The notes: generated from the letters alone by a model not told the origin. A stretch of DNA of 64,000 nucleotides from Rhodococcus sp. 06-235-1A (GCF_002258785.1 NZ_NOYI01000002.1:62001-126000), one strand, 5' to 3'; shown: positions 49,129 through 58,832, counted from the first letter of the stretch. Numbers and translations are program-made.

Positions 49129-50643
49129 ATGACGGTTGCGCAAGATCCAGAATCGCCCGAGTCGTCGCCCCAGATCCCCAAATGGGGCCAGCGCCACGTC
49201 AAGCGTCTGCGGCGTGACGCCTTCTTCGAACGTATGCGTCGCAAGCCGGCGATGTCGGAAGACAGCATCACGGTCGTCGACCAACCGATGCTCAAGCGCG
49301 CCGTCTCAGCAGCTGCACTGGGCAACACGATGGAATGGTTCGACTTCGGCGTGTACGGCTACTTGGCCGCGACGCTGGGCAAGGTGTTCTACCCCGACGC
49401 GTCGCCCGCGGTTCAGTTGCTGTCGACCTTCGCAACGTTCGCGGCAGCGTTCGTCGTACGGCCACTCGGTGGACTCTTCTTCGGTCCTCTCGGCGACCGG
49501 ATCGGACGTCAGAAGGTTCTGGCCGCGACCATGATCATGATGTCGATCGGCACCTTGGCCGTCGGCCTGATTCCCAGCTACGCCTCCATCGGAATCTGGG
49601 CTCCCATCCTGCTGCTGGTCGCCCGCTTGGTACAGGGATTCTCCACCGGCGGTGAATACGGCGGTGCCACAACGTTCATCGCAGAATATTCACCCGACAA
49701 GCGGCGCGGGTTCCTCGGCAGTTGGCTCGACTTCGGCACCTTCGTCGGATATGCGCTGGGGTCCGGGTTGGTGACGATATTGAATGCGGTACTGGGCGAC
49801 GCCACCATGATCGAATGGGGTTGGCGCATACCGTTCTTCATTGCCGGTCCGATGGGCATCATCGGTTTGTACCTGCGCCTCAAGCTGGAGGACACCCCTG
49901 CGTTCCGCAAGCAACTCGACGAGCACGACTCCAAGGTCAAGGCGCAGGAGACCGGCCGTAGCTCGATCGGAAAGATATTCACGGTCCATTGGAAAGCACT
50001 GCTGATCTGTATGGGAATCGTGTTGCTGTACAACGTCACCAATTACATGGTGACCTCGTACCTGCCCACGTATTTCACCGAGGTCGTCGGTCGCAGCCAG
50101 CTCAGCGCCGATCTCTTGGTCCTGTCGGCGATGGTCGTGGTCGTGTCCATCATTGTGGTCGTCGGCCGGCTGACGGACCGAATCGGCCGCAAGCCGGTGT
50201 TCGTGTTCGGCGCCATCGGGCAGATCGTCCTGGCCATCCCGTGCTTCCTGTTGATCCAACGCAGCGGGTGGATCGGGCCTCTCGTTGCTTGCTTGCTGCT
50301 GGGGGTCGTGCTGGCGTGCTTCGCCGCACCCAGCGCCTCGACGTTGCCTGCTCTGTTTCCGACCCGAGTGCGCTACGCCGCGCTGTCCATCGGATTCAAC
50401 CTGTCGGTGTCGATCTTCGGTGGCACCACACCGCTGGTCACCTCGGCCTTGGTCACGTCGACCGGCAACAACATGATCCCGGCCTACTACCTGATCCTCA
50501 GTGGCGTCATCGGTCTGATTGCCGTCGGTTTCCTACGCGAGTCGGCCACTCAGCCACTCGACGGTTCTCCACCCCAGGTGGATTCGACCGAGGAAGCCAA
50601 GGAGCTCTACACCGAGGTCTCCTCGGCCTCTCCGCGGTCGTAA
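49129..50643 (+). CDS. MHS-family (ProP-like) MFS transporter
   Basis: The 504-residue protein has 12 membrane helices and the metabolite:H+ symporter family motifs GNTMEWFDFGVYGYLA, GPLGDRIGRQKVL, RLVQGFSTGGEYGGA and RLTDRIGRKPVF. ProP-type members import proline, betaine or related osmolytes. A cytoplasmic N-terminal extension of about 55 residues precedes the first helix; an internal ATG at 49252 could also start it. The C-terminus is acidic. It stands alone between OsmC and the saccharopine dehydrogenase-like gene. Confidence 0.88.
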   Translation: MTVAQDPESPESSPQIPKWGQRHVKRLRRDAFFERMRRKPAMSEDSITVVDQPMLKRAVSAAALGNTMEWFDFGVYGYLAATLGKVFYPDASPAVQLLSTFATFAAAFVVRPLGGLFFGPLGDRIGRQKVLAATMIMMSIGTLAVGLIPSYASIGIWAPILLLVARLVQGFSTGGEYGGATTFIAEYSPDKRRGFLGSWLDFGTFVGYALGSGLVTILNAVLGDATMIEWGWRIPFFIAGPMGIIGLYLRLKLEDTPAFRKQLDEHDSKVKAQETGRSSIGKIFTVHWKALLICMGIVLLYNVTNYMVTSYLPTYFTEVVGRSQLSADLLVLSAMVVVVSIIVVVGRLTDRIGRKPVFVFGAIGQIVLAIPCFLLIQRSGWIGPLVACLLLGVVLACFAAPSASTLPALFPTRVRYAALSIGFNLSVSIFGGTTPLVTSALVTSTGNNMIPAYYLILSGVIGLIAVGFLRESATQPLDGSPPQVDSTEEAKELYTEVSSASPRS

Positions 50644-50656
50644 CGGCCGCCGTCGA

Positions 50657-51922
50657 TCAGTTCCGCTTGGCCCAGATCTCCATTCCGGCCGCGTTGAGAC
50701 GATCGACGAGAACGTCGCCGATTGCAGTGGCCGGAGTCAGAACGCCGCTGGCCTTCGGCAGCGCGTCCCCGCCGAGTACCAGCGCGAGCGCCGACTCGGC
50801 GAGCATGACGGCCGTCGCCTTGTAGCCGGGGTCTCCTGACGCCTTGACCCGGGCCCGATAGCGAGCACCCGAGGTGGTGAGGGTGTACAGGTCGACGGTG
50901 AAATGCCCCTTCTCGCGGGCTTTTTCGCTGGGACCGGTACCCGGCTTGGGCAGGATGCGATCGAGGACCTTGCCCGGCAGCACCGTCATGGCGGACACGC
51001 CGACGAACAGTCCGGCAGAGAGAGCTCCGGCGAGAACAGGGCTGGCGAACGACGAACCGACGCTCATCACTTCGCTGTAGCGGAACTGCTTTCCGTAGGC
51101 CCAATCACGAAGTGCGTTGCTGCGCCGGACGACGCGTGTGTTGTACGAGGCCATCACGAACGGGGCCTTCCATCCGCGCAGGCTCGGGTCGATCTTCTTG
51201 CCGTCGATCAGGACGGTGTCGAGTTGACGGCCGAGCTGCGGCTCGAGGCCTCGGTCCGGGCTCAGTGAGTACGGTCGAGCGGCGATCCGTCGGGCCCGCT
51301 TGTCCTTCTTCATCGCCTCGATCTGTCCTCGCAGCGAATCGATGGTGCCGCCGCTGACTCCACCGGACATCGAGGTGACCACCAGCGTCGTATCGGTGAG
51401 TTCGCCTGCGTTGTCGGCCGTCACAGCCTCGTACAGGGCATGCACACCGATGTCGGACGGGACGGAATCGAATCCGCACGAGTGGACGATGCGTGCTCCG
51501 GTGCGCTGAGCGATCTCGTGATTGGCGTCGATGCTCTCGCGGGCGAACAGGACCTCGCCGGTGAGGTCGACGTAGTCCGTGCCGGCTTCGGCGCAGGCCG
51601 TTGCCAGAGCCAAACCGTACTTCGCATACGGGCCGACCGTGGTGATGACGACCTTGGTCGATCGGGCCATGGCCTCCAGAGACGGAATGTCGGTGGCGTC
51701 GGCCACGAGTGCCGACCAGTGCGCGGCCTTCGGCCCGAGTTCTTTCTGTGCGGCCTGTACCCGCGCTGTCGAGCGACCGGCGAGAGCGATGCGCGTTCCG
51801 GCCGGAGCGTGCTCGGCGAGGTACTTCGCAGTCAGCTTTCCGACGAAGCCGGTGACGCCGTAGACGACGATGTCGTGAGTGCGATCGGGGCCGATGGTCG
51901 AGTCCGAAGCAGGCGAGTTCAT
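50657..51922 (-). CDS. Saccharopine dehydrogenase-like / trans-acting enoyl reductase family protein
   Basis: The 421-residue protein has an N-terminal Rossmann fold (DIVVYGVTGFVGKLTAKYLAEH, then ALAGRSTARV). CGFDSVPSDIGVHAL and SMSGGVSGGTIDSL are typical of the actinobacterial family related to Rv2449c and to trans-acting enoyl reductases of lipid synthesis. A hydrophobic segment near residues 300-320 (VLAGALSAGLFVGVSAMTVL) may contact membrane. The substrate is unknown. It is convergent with the transporter, 13 bp away. Confidence 0.85.
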   Translation of the reverse strand: MNSPASDSTIGPDRTHDIVVYGVTGFVGKLTAKYLAEHAPAGTRIALAGRSTARVQAAQKELGPKAAHWSALVADATDIPSLEAMARSTKVVITTVGPYAKYGLALATACAEAGTDYVDLTGEVLFARESIDANHEIAQRTGARIVHSCGFDSVPSDIGVHALYEAVTADNAGELTDTTLVVTSMSGGVSGGTIDSLRGQIEAMKKDKRARRIAARPYSLSPDRGLEPQLGRQLDTVLIDGKKIDPSLRGWKAPFVMASYNTRVVRRSNALRDWAYGKQFRYSEVMSVGSSFASPVLAGALSAGLFVGVSAMTVLPGKVLDRILPKPGTGPSEKAREKGHFTVDLYTLTTSGARYRARVKASGDPGYKATAVMLAESALALVLGGDALPKASGVLTPATAIGDVLVDRLNAAGMEIWAKRN

Positions 51923-51964
51923 ACCAGCGACACTAACGCGGTTGCCGCGGCGAGTCGAAGCGCC

Positions 51965-53461
51965 TCAGTCGGTCCAGGTGTGGACCGGCTCTCCGGAGTT
52001 CATCAGCGTGACGTAGTCGCCCAGCATTCCGGCAAGGGCACGATCACGCTTGTCGCCTGCACGTTCACGGGCGACGACGGCGTTGCGCTGCCATACCGAG
52101 CCGGACTGCTTTGCCAGGCACCGTGCCTCGATCACGCCGAGGTACCGGTCGCGGACGTCCGCGTCCACGCCGTAGGCCGCCAGTCCGGCATCGGCCATCG
52201 GGAGCAGTCGACGCAGAACCAGTTCCTGGGGGCTCACCCAGCCGACTTCTGGCCAGTACAGCATCGAGTCGAATCCGCCCCGCGCGGCAGAGTGCACGTT
52301 CTCCTCGGCGGCGTCGAACGACATCTGCGACCACAGCGGCCGATCGGCGTCCGCCAACGCCCGCACCGTGCCGTAGTAGAACGCGGCATCGGCGAGAGTG
52401 TCGACCACCGACGGTCCGGCCGGGAGGACGCGGTTCTCGAGCCGGATGTGGTGACCGTCGCCGGACCGGTCGTAGATCGGCCGGTTCCACCGGTAGACGG
52501 TTCCGTTGTGCATGCGCAGCTCGGACAGCGACGGAGTCTTGCCCTCGGCCAGAGCGGCCTTGGGATCCTCCTCGCTGCAGACGGGCAGCAACGCCGGGAA
52601 GTAGCGCGAATTCTCCTCGAACAGATCGAAGATCGATGTGATCCACCGTTCACCGAACCACACCCGTGGTCGGACACCCTGATTCTTGAGCTCCTGCGGC
52701 CTGGTGTCGGTGGCCTGCTCGAACAGCGGAATGCGAGTCTCGTGCCACAGCGCGCGACCGGCGAAGAACGGCGAGTTGGCGGCAAGGGCCACCTGAACTC
52801 CCGAAAGAGCCTGCGCTGCATTCCAATACGACGCGAACTCGTCCGGAGCCACCTGTAGGTGCAGCTGAACCGACGTACAGGCTGCCTCGGGGAGGATCGT
52901 GTCGGTCACGATGTCCAGGTCCTCGGCGATAGCGGCACCGGGCAGCCGAACTCCGCCGATCTTCAGTTCGATGTCCTCGCCTCTGGCGGCGAAGATCTGT
53001 TGGTTGAGCAGGTCGTACCGAGGATTGGCCGAGAGCCATCGGTGCTCGAAGTGCTCCTCGTCCAGGGTCGGGAGCATGCCGATCATGGCGAGACGACTTC
53101 CCGAGGTGCGGGCGCGTGCGTCCGCAGCATTCAGCGATCGACGCAGGTCCGTTTCCAACTCGGCGATAGAGGCACCACGCAACGGCCGAGGATCGACGTT
53201 GATCTCGATGTTGAACTGGCCCAACTCGGTTTGATAGTCGGGGTCGGCGATGGCGTCGAGCACGGCGGCGTTGGCCATCGAGGGTGCCATGTCGTCGTCG
53301 ACGAGATTGAGCTCGATCTCCATGCCGATCTGCGGTTCACCGACGTGAAAGGTCTCGTCGGCCAGCATGATCGCCAAGGCGTCGAGACAGTCCTGAACTT
53401 TCTGACGGAACTCGTGTCGATCCTGCCTGGTGAACTTACGGCGCTCGACGTCCTCGCCCAT
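51965..53461 (-). CDS. Glutamate-cysteine ligase family (GCS2-type) carboxylate-amine ligase
   Basis: The 498-residue protein belongs to the GCS2 ATP-dependent ligase family. Supporting stretches are IGMEIELNLVDDD (metal-binding acids), QFNIEINVDPRP, ACTSVQLHLQVAPDEFASYWNAAQAL, and HHIRLENRVLPAGPSVVD. Such enzymes join a gamma- or other carboxylate to an amine. Whether it makes gamma-glutamylcysteine is unproven, as mycolata rely on mycothiol. ATG 53461 has AGGCGG upstream. It lies 103 bp downstream of the zinc-finger SDR on the same strand. Confidence 0.82.
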   Translation of the reverse strand: MGEDVERRKFTRQDRHEFRQKVQDCLDALAIMLADETFHVGEPQIGMEIELNLVDDDMAPSMANAAVLDAIADPDYQTELGQFNIEINVDPRPLRGASIAELETDLRRSLNAADARARTSGSRLAMIGMLPTLDEEHFEHRWLSANPRYDLLNQQIFAARGEDIELKIGGVRLPGAAIAEDLDIVTDTILPEAACTSVQLHLQVAPDEFASYWNAAQALSGVQVALAANSPFFAGRALWHETRIPLFEQATDTRPQELKNQGVRPRVWFGERWITSIFDLFEENSRYFPALLPVCSEEDPKAALAEGKTPSLSELRMHNGTVYRWNRPIYDRSGDGHHIRLENRVLPAGPSVVDTLADAAFYYGTVRALADADRPLWSQMSFDAAEENVHSAARGGFDSMLYWPEVGWVSPQELVLRRLLPMADAGLAAYGVDADVRDRYLGVIEARCLAKQSGSVWQRNAVVARERAGDKRDRALAGMLGDYVTLMNSGEPVHTWTD

Positions 53462-53565
53462 GGTGACCGCCTATCGGTGCGTCTTGGGGGCCGTCCGCTG
53501 ACGCGAAACAGCTTCGGCTTTCGAGTATCGCAGCCCATGAACGCCGCGGGGGACGCACGCGAAAA

Positions 53566-55026
53566 TCACCAGGGTGACGGCTGATAGTCCTTGAGGAAGG
53601 CGCCGTACAGATCTGTTCCGAGCTCTCCCTGCACGATCGGGTCGTACACCCGAGCCGCACCGTCCACCAGGTCGAGCGGAGCGTGGAATCCCTCGTCGGC
53701 CAGGCGCATCTTGGTGGGGTGCGGCCGTTCGTCGGTGATCCAGCCCGTGTCGACGGCGGTCATCAGGATTCCGCTGGCCGACATTTCTTTCGCGCTCGTG
53801 CGCGTCAGCATGTTCAGTGCTGCCTTGGCCATGTTGGTGTGCGGGTGTCCGGGGCCCTTGTATGCCCGCCCGAATTGTCCCTCCATCGCCGAGACGTTGA
53901 CGACGTACTTGCGTCGCGCTTCCGAGGCTTCCATTGCCGGACGCAGACGCGACACGAGAATGAACGGGGCAACGGAATTGCACAGCTGCACTTCGAGCAA
54001 CTCGACCGGGTCGACCTGCTCGACGGTGTGGATCCAGCTGTTCGTCTCGGCCAGGTCCGGTACCAGACCGCCTGCATCGATAGCGAGCCCACTCTCGATT
54101 CTCTCGGCCGTCACCGAGCCCGCGACCATGGCGAGCGAGGCCACGTCGTCCGCACTCAGCACTGCGGCCGGCTGCCCGCCGAGCGCCGTTGCCGGCAGCG
54201 AACTCGCGAGTGAGGCAGGGTGGGCATCACTGGTCTTGCCGAACGTGATGCGCTCCGGGCCCGCCCCGTCGGCCAGGGCGGCCGGCAGAGGCTCGGCCTC
54301 GGCGTCGGCCAGCGCGCTGTACGAACCGGGGGAGCGCTTGACGGTTTGTGCGGCATTGTTGATCAGAATGTCCAGCGGCCCCTCCGCCGCAACCGAATCG
54401 GCAAGTGCCACAACCTGAGCCGGATCGCGCAAATCGATCCCGACAACGCGAAGACGATGCAGCCACTGGTCGCTGTCGTCCATCGCAGCGAATCGCCGAA
54501 CCGCATCGTTGGGGAAGCGGGTGGTGATGGTCGTGTGTGCACCATCCCGAAGCAGTCGAAGCGCGATGTACATCCCGATCTTCGCCCGACCTCCGGTCAG
54601 CAACGCGCGTCGTCCGGACAGGTCCGTCCGCGCGTTGCGCTTACCGCGATTGAGCGCCGCGCACTCCGGGCACAGCTGGTGGTAGAACGAGTCGACATCG
54701 GTGTAGCGCTGCTTGCAGATGTAGCAGGGGCGAGCCTTGATCAGCGTGCCCGCGATGTCACCCTCGGCGCGCGAGGTGAGCGAAAGACCCGCAGTCTCGT
54801 CGTCGATGCGGTCCGGCGATCCGGTTGCGGTGGCAGCGACGACGGCGCGGTCGGCGGCGTTGACGGCATTACGCGCGGCGACGCGTCGGGCACGCTTGAG
54901 ATCTTTGAACATGGCACCGGAGGCACGTTGGACGGCGATGGAATCAGGGTGATTCTTGTCCAGTTCCGCGGCCTGCTTCAGCACCCGCAGACACGTCTCG
55001 AGTTCGGTGGGGTCGATCGAGTCCAT
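53566..55026 (-). CDS. SDR-fold oxidoreductase with N-terminal zinc finger
   Basis: The 486-residue protein has an N-terminal helical region (1-95), then a four-cysteine zinc-finger pattern Cys101-Cys104 / Cys119-Cys122 (CYICK and CPEC), then an SDR domain from about residue 137. The cofactor loop reads TGGRAKIG (144-151) instead of TGxxxGIG. INNAA (222-226) replaces NNAG, and an insertion of about 100 residues follows. Ser379 is kept, but the YxxxK site reads TNMAK, so Thr397 replaces the catalytic tyrosine while Lys401 remains. The activity is therefore uncertain. Confidence 0.8.
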   Translation of the reverse strand: MDSIDPTELETCLRVLKQAAELDKNHPDSIAVQRASGAMFKDLKRARRVAARNAVNAADRAVVAATATGSPDRIDDETAGLSLTSRAEGDIAGTLIKARPCYICKQRYTDVDSFYHQLCPECAALNRGKRNARTDLSGRRALLTGGRAKIGMYIALRLLRDGAHTTITTRFPNDAVRRFAAMDDSDQWLHRLRVVGIDLRDPAQVVALADSVAAEGPLDILINNAAQTVKRSPGSYSALADAEAEPLPAALADGAGPERITFGKTSDAHPASLASSLPATALGGQPAAVLSADDVASLAMVAGSVTAERIESGLAIDAGGLVPDLAETNSWIHTVEQVDPVELLEVQLCNSVAPFILVSRLRPAMEASEARRKYVVNVSAMEGQFGRAYKGPGHPHTNMAKAALNMLTRTSAKEMSASGILMTAVDTGWITDERPHPTKMRLADEGFHAPLDLVDGAARVYDPIVQGELGTDLYGAFLKDYQPSPW

Positions 55027-55078
55027 CGTCAGTCTCCTAGCATTCGCCCGGTCGAGCCGAAAGATGTGAGGGAGAACG

Positions 55079-55107
55079 AAAAAGACCCCGATTCCGAAGA
55101 ATCAGGG
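55079..55107 (-). terminator. Rho-independent terminator of tRNA-Leu
   Basis: On the minus strand CCCTGATTC-TTCG-GAATCGGGG forms a 9-bp stem (one G-T pair) with a UUCG tetraloop. It is followed by TCTTTTTCG. It lies 64 bp downstream of the tRNA and before the SDR start at 55026, so it ends the tRNA transcript. Confidence 0.85.
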
Positions 55108-55170
55108 CCCGTTTCGTCTGTCTCAACTCAGATCTCTGAAAATCTTTGTCTGTCTACATCATTCAGACGG

Positions 55171-55256
55171 TGTCCGAGGGGGGACTTGAACCCCCACGTC
55201 CGTTAATAGGACACTAGCACCTCAAGCTAGCGCGTCTGCCATTCCGCCACTCGGAC
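55171..55256 (-). tRNA. tRNA-Leu(GAG)
   Basis: The 86-nt class II tRNA has acceptor arms GTCCGAG/CTCGGAC with discriminator A. The anticodon arm is CTAGC-TTGAGGT-GCTAG, giving anticodon GAG. It has a long variable arm (TGTCC...GGACG region) and a T arm with GTTCAAGTC. CCA is not encoded. It reads CUC/CUU leucine codons. A likely promoter lies upstream and a strong terminator downstream. Confidence 0.95.
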
Positions 55257-55320
55257 AAGCGCGACTGCTGTCGCATCTCTTCTTCTTGCATTCACAGCCG
55301 GCCGCTGTGCGCTGCGTAAG

Positions 55321-55348
55321 ATTATCCGACGGGTTCCCGATAACCCAA
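55321..55348 (-). promoter_or_regulatory. Candidate tRNA-Leu promoter
   Basis: On the minus strand TTGGGT (55343-55348), a 16-bp spacer and GATAAT (55321-55326) form a plausible sigma-70-type promoter. The -10 matches consensus at five of six positions. It lies about 65 nt before the mature tRNA 5' end. Confidence 0.5.
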
Positions 55349-55422
55349 ATCCCCACGTCAGTTCATGCCTGATGCCGTTGCACGTGGTGCTCCCGGCGAA
55401 TTCTGGTGGTAGGAACAACGGT

Positions 55423-56793
55423 GTGCCCAACGATGTGAGCAACCCCGGAAATCACTCCGCCAGCAACCCCACCGTCGCCCTCGACGAGGTCGTGGAGCTG
55501 GTCAGTTCCCTCATTCGGTTCGACACGTCGAACACCGGAGAACTCGAGACCACGGTCGGTGAGAAGGAATGCGCCGAGTGGGTCGCGAGCAAGCTCGAGG
55601 AGGTGGGGTACGAGACCGAGTACGTCGAATCCGGCGCCCCGGGCCGAGGCAACGTGTTCGCCTGGTTGCGCGGAGCGGACTCCTCGCGAGGAGCGCTGTT
55701 GGTTCACGGACATCTGGACGTCGTGCCTGCGGAACCCGCCGACTGGAGCGTGCATCCGTTCTCCGGTGCCGTCGAGGACGGGTACGTGTGGGGCCGGGGT
55801 GCGGTGGACATGAAGGACATGGTCGGTATGGCTCTCGCGCTGGCCCGGCAATTCAAATCCAACGGAACCGTGCCGCCCCGCGACATCCTGTTCGCGTTCC
55901 TCGCCGACGAGGAGGCGGGCGGCAAGTATGGATCGCACTGGCTGGTCGACAATCGGCCCGACCTGTTCGAGGGCGTCACCGAGGCCGTCGGCGAGGTCGG
56001 CGGGTTCTCGCTGACCGTCGCACGACCGGACGGTACCGAGAAGCGGCTCTACATGGTCGAGACGGCGGAGAAGAGCCTCGCCTGGATGCGGCTCACCGCC
56101 AAGGCGCGCGCCGGGCACGGATCGTTTCTGCACGACGACAACGCCGTGACGTACCTGGCCGAGGCCGTCGCCAAGCTCGGCAATCACACGTTTCCGTTGG
56201 TCCTCACCGAATCGGTGTCGCAGTTCCTGCACGCGGTCTCCGAGGAGTCCGGCCTCGACTTCGACCCCAACTCGCCGGATATCGACGGCACCCTGCTCAA
56301 GCTCGGTAGCATCGCGCGCATCGTCGGAGCGACTCTGCGTGACACCGCGAACCCCACGATGCTCTCGGCCGGATACAAGGCCAACGTGATTCCGCAGACC
56401 GCGACGGCGGTAGTGGATTGCCGGGTGCTGCCCGGGCGACAGGCGGCCTTCGAGAAGGAGGTCGACGAGCTGATCGGCCCGAACGTCGAACGGGAGTGGA
56501 TCACCAAACTCGAACCGTACGAGACCACGTTCGACGGCGATCTCGTCGATGCCATGAACGACGCCGTCCTCGCGCACGATCCGAACGGTCGAACGGTTCC
56601 GTACATGTTGTCGGGTGGAACCGATGCAAAAGCGTTCGCGCGCATCGGAATTCGCTGCTTCGGCTTCGCTCCGCTTAAGCTTCCGCCGGAGCTCGATTTC
56701 GCGGCGTTGTTTCACGGGATCGACGAACGAGTACCCGTGGAGTCGTTGGAGTTCGGTACACAGGTACTGGAACACTTCTTGATGCACAGCTGA
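55423..56793 (+). CDS. M20 family metallopeptidase (ArgE/DapE/carboxypeptidase group)
   Basis: This zinc-dependent amidohydrolase or peptidase corresponds to Rv2141c. The 456-residue protein has HGHLDVVP with His97 and Asp99, the bridging Asp129 in [10 protein letters not shown], the catalytic Glu pair in [12 protein letters not shown], and a C-terminal ligand His in [10 protein letters not shown] dimerisation domain ([18 protein letters not shown]) is inserted. GTG 55423 follows AGGA with 8-nt spacing. The substrate is unknown. It is followed 16 bp later by the PEBP gene. Confidence 0.92.
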   Translation: MPNDVSNPGNHSASNPTVALDEVVELVSSLIRFDTSNTGELETTVGEKECAEWVASKLEEVGYETEYVESGAPGRGNVFAWLRGADSSRGALLVHGHLDVVPAEPADWSVHPFSGAVEDGYVWGRGAVDMKDMVGMALALARQFKSNGTVPPRDILFAFLADEEAGGKYGSHWLVDNRPDLFEGVTEAVGEVGGFSLTVARPDGTEKRLYMVETAEKSLAWMRLTAKARAGHGSFLHDDNAVTYLAEAVAKLGNHTFPLVLTESVSQFLHAVSEESGLDFDPNSPDIDGTLLKLGSIARIVGATLRDTANPTMLSAGYKANVIPQTATAVVDCRVLPGRQAAFEKEVDELIGPNVEREWITKLEPYETTFDGDLVDAMNDAVLAHDPNGRTVPYMLSGGTDAKAFARIGIRCFGFAPLKLPPELDFAALFHGIDERVPVESLEFGTQVLEHFLMHS

Positions 56794-56809
56794 CACGAAA
56801 GGAACCATC

Positions 56810-57337
56810 GTGGCGTACAACCCATACGACTCGCTTCCGGACCTACCGTCCTTCGAGTTGACGTCCGAGGACGTCGAGGACGGCCAGGCGTTGGCCGCTC
56901 AGCAGGTCAGCGGAATCATGGGAGCCGGTGGGCACGACAACTCTCCGCAGCTGTCCTGGTCCGGCTTTCCCGAGGGCACCAAGAGCTTCGCGGTCACCGT
57001 CTACGACCCCGATGCGCCCACTGCGTCGGGATTCTGGCACTGGGCCGTGGCGAACATCCCCGTCGAGACGACGTCACTGGTGTCGGGCGCAGGCGACGAC
57101 GGCGGCACCGGGGTGCCCAGCACCGCAGTGACGCTGAAGAACGACGCAGGCCTGTTCCGCTACATCGGAGCGGCTCCGCCGGCCGGTCATGGACCGCACC
57201 GGTACTTCATCGCCGTCCATGCGGTGGACGTCGAGCGGCTCGAAGTGGACGAGACGGCCACCCCGGCCTACCTCGGCTTCAATCTGTTCTCACACGCCAT
57301 CGGTCGTGCGGTCATCACCGGAACCTACGAGGCCTGA
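56810..57337 (+). CDS. YbhB/YbcL-type PEBP-like protein
   Basis: The 175-residue phosphatidylethanolamine-binding/Raf kinase inhibitor-like protein has the anion-binding pocket motifs [36 protein letters not shown] and [17 protein letters not shown]. It corresponds to Rv2140c (TB18.6). Its cellular ligand is unknown. It starts at GTG 56810 after AAAGGA and is co-transcribed with the M20 peptidase gene. Confidence 0.92.
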   Translation: MAYNPYDSLPDLPSFELTSEDVEDGQALAAQQVSGIMGAGGHDNSPQLSWSGFPEGTKSFAVTVYDPDAPTASGFWHWAVANIPVETTSLVSGAGDDGGTGVPSTAVTLKNDAGLFRYIGAAPPAGHGPHRYFIAVHAVDVERLEVDETATPAYLGFNLFSHAIGRAVITGTYEA

Positions 57338-57344
57338 CCTCGGC

Positions 57345-57396
57345 CCTGTCGTGCGCGTTTTGCGTAGCTCCAGCTACGCAAAACGCGCACGACAGG
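57345..57396. terminator. Perfect 25-bp-arm palindrome, bidirectional terminator
   Basis: The arms 57345-57369 and 57372-57396 are perfectly complementary over 25 bp with only CC between. The left arm begins CCTGTCGTGCGCG and contains TTTTGCG; the right ends GCGCACGACAGG. It lies between the convergent PEBP and pyrD genes, 7 bp and 1 bp from their stops. Each strand has a short T or A run inside the stem. Confidence 0.8.
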
Positions 57397-57397
57397 A

Positions 57398-58516
57398 TCA
57401 GGGCCTGTTGGCCGAACCCACCGCGTCCGCGATGGTGGCGAACCCGTTCTGCTCCAGTCGTGCCGACAGTCCCCGGTGAATGCCCTTGATCCACAGCGGA
57501 CCGCCGTAGATGAACCCCGTATAGCCCTGCACCAACGAAGCGCCTGCGGTGATGCGCTCCCAGGCCTGCGCCTCGGTCTCGATTCCCCCGACCGAGATCA
57601 ACGTCAGCTGCGTACCCACTCGGCGGTAGAGACGACGCAGCACCTCGAGTGACCGCTCTGCCAGCGGTGCGCCGGACAGGCCTCCGGCTCCCATTCCGGC
57701 AACCAGCTCTGCATCGCTGCGCAGGTCCGCACGCGAGATCGTCGTATTGGTGGCCACGATGCCGTCGAGACCGAGTTCGACGGCGAGGTCGGCCACGGCA
57801 TCGATGTCCTCGTCGGAGAGGTCGGGGGCAATCTTGACCAGCACCGGCACGGTCACCACCGACTGCACCGCTTCGAGAATCGGGCGCAGTGATTCGACGG
57901 CCTGCAGGTCGCGGAGCCCCGGGGTGTTGGGCGAGCTGACGTTGACCACGACGAAATCCGCCAGCGGCCCCAGCAAACGAGCGCTGGCGGTGTAGTCCGC
58001 GGCCGCGCCGGCCGGTTCGACGATCTTCGTCTTGCCGATGTTCGCACCGATCGGGATGCGGGTGCGTCTCGAGCGCAAACGCTGTGCGGCATGTTCTGCG
58101 CCGTGGTTGTTGAAACCCATGCGGTTGACGATGGCCCGATCGAGGGGCAACCGAAACAGTCGAGGGGTCGGATTACCGGGCTGGCCCTGAGCTGTCACGG
58201 TGCCGATCTCGGCGAACCCGAATCCGATGGGTTCCCAGGAATCGATGCCGTCGGCGTTCTTGTCGAAGCCGGCCGCAAGGCCCAGCGGAGCTGGGAAGTC
58301 GACGCCGAACACCGTCGAGCGCAGGCGCGGGTCGTCGGCCACGAACAACTTTCCGGCCAGATGGCGCAGCGGCGGTACGACAGCCACCGCGCGGAGTACA
58401 CCGAACGCCAGGTGGTGAATCCGTTCCGGTGGCACGAGGAACATCAGGCGCAACAGCGCGCGGTACAGACGGTCTCCCACGGTCTTCTTTCCGATCGATC
58501 CGGCTCGGTCCAACAT
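57398..58516 (-). CDS. pyrD: Quinone-dependent dihydroorotate dehydrogenase (class 2)
   Basis: The enzyme oxidises dihydroorotate to orotate in pyrimidine synthesis, passing electrons to membrane quinones. The 372-residue protein has the class 2 N-terminal membrane-contact helix (residues 15-55), [36 protein letters not shown] with the catalytic serine, and [26 protein letters not shown] for FMN phosphate binding. ATG 58516 is used; a GTG at codon 13 is possible. It is last in a likely lppL-DUF5703-pyrD operon. Confidence 0.95.
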   Translation of the reverse strand: MLDRAGSIGKKTVGDRLYRALLRLMFLVPPERIHHLAFGVLRAVAVVPPLRHLAGKLFVADDPRLRSTVFGVDFPAPLGLAAGFDKNADGIDSWEPIGFGFAEIGTVTAQGQPGNPTPRLFRLPLDRAIVNRMGFNNHGAEHAAQRLRSRRTRIPIGANIGKTKIVEPAGAAADYTASARLLGPLADFVVVNVSSPNTPGLRDLQAVESLRPILEAVQSVVTVPVLVKIAPDLSDEDIDAVADLAVELGLDGIVATNTTISRADLRSDAELVAGMGAGGLSGAPLAERSLEVLRRLYRRVGTQLTLISVGGIETEAQAWERITAGASLVQGYTGFIYGGPLWIKGIHRGLSARLEQNGFATIADAVGSANRP

Positions 58517-58544
58517 CCTGCGCTGGAACAGTACTGTCGCGCGC

Positions 58545-58805
58545 TCAGATTCCGGGCTCCGGGATGTGGTGCGCAGTCTTCTTGCGCTTGAGCAGCACTC
58601 GTCTGCTGCCGTCGGTGTAGAGGCGAACCCGCGACAGTTCCCAGCCGCCGAACTCCGCCTGAATTGCCAATCGCATCGACGCCGTGACCCGGGTGACGTC
58701 CGGGGGCAGCCGTAGCGGAACGTACTCCCAGTCGTCGGAGGGAGACACTTCCCATCCGACGGGCATCTTCGCTCGGCCCGGTGTCGAATTCTCGTGTGTG
58801 CTCAC
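58545..58805 (-). CDS. DUF5703 family protein
   Basis: The 86-residue protein has a conserved core, [29 protein letters not shown], followed by [25 protein letters not shown], an alpha/beta pattern with a basic end. It is found across actinobacteria with unknown function. It starts at GTG 58805 and lies 27 bp after lppL and 28 bp before pyrD on the same strand, so co-expression with both is likely. Confidence 0.85.
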   Translation of the reverse strand: MSTHENSTPGRAKMPVGWEVSPSDDWEYVPLRLPPDVTRVTASMRLAIQAEFGGWELSRVRLYTDGSRRVLLKRKKTAHHIPEPGI

Positions 58806-58832
58806 GTGCCTCCTCGGTCTGCTGTCCGGCGT

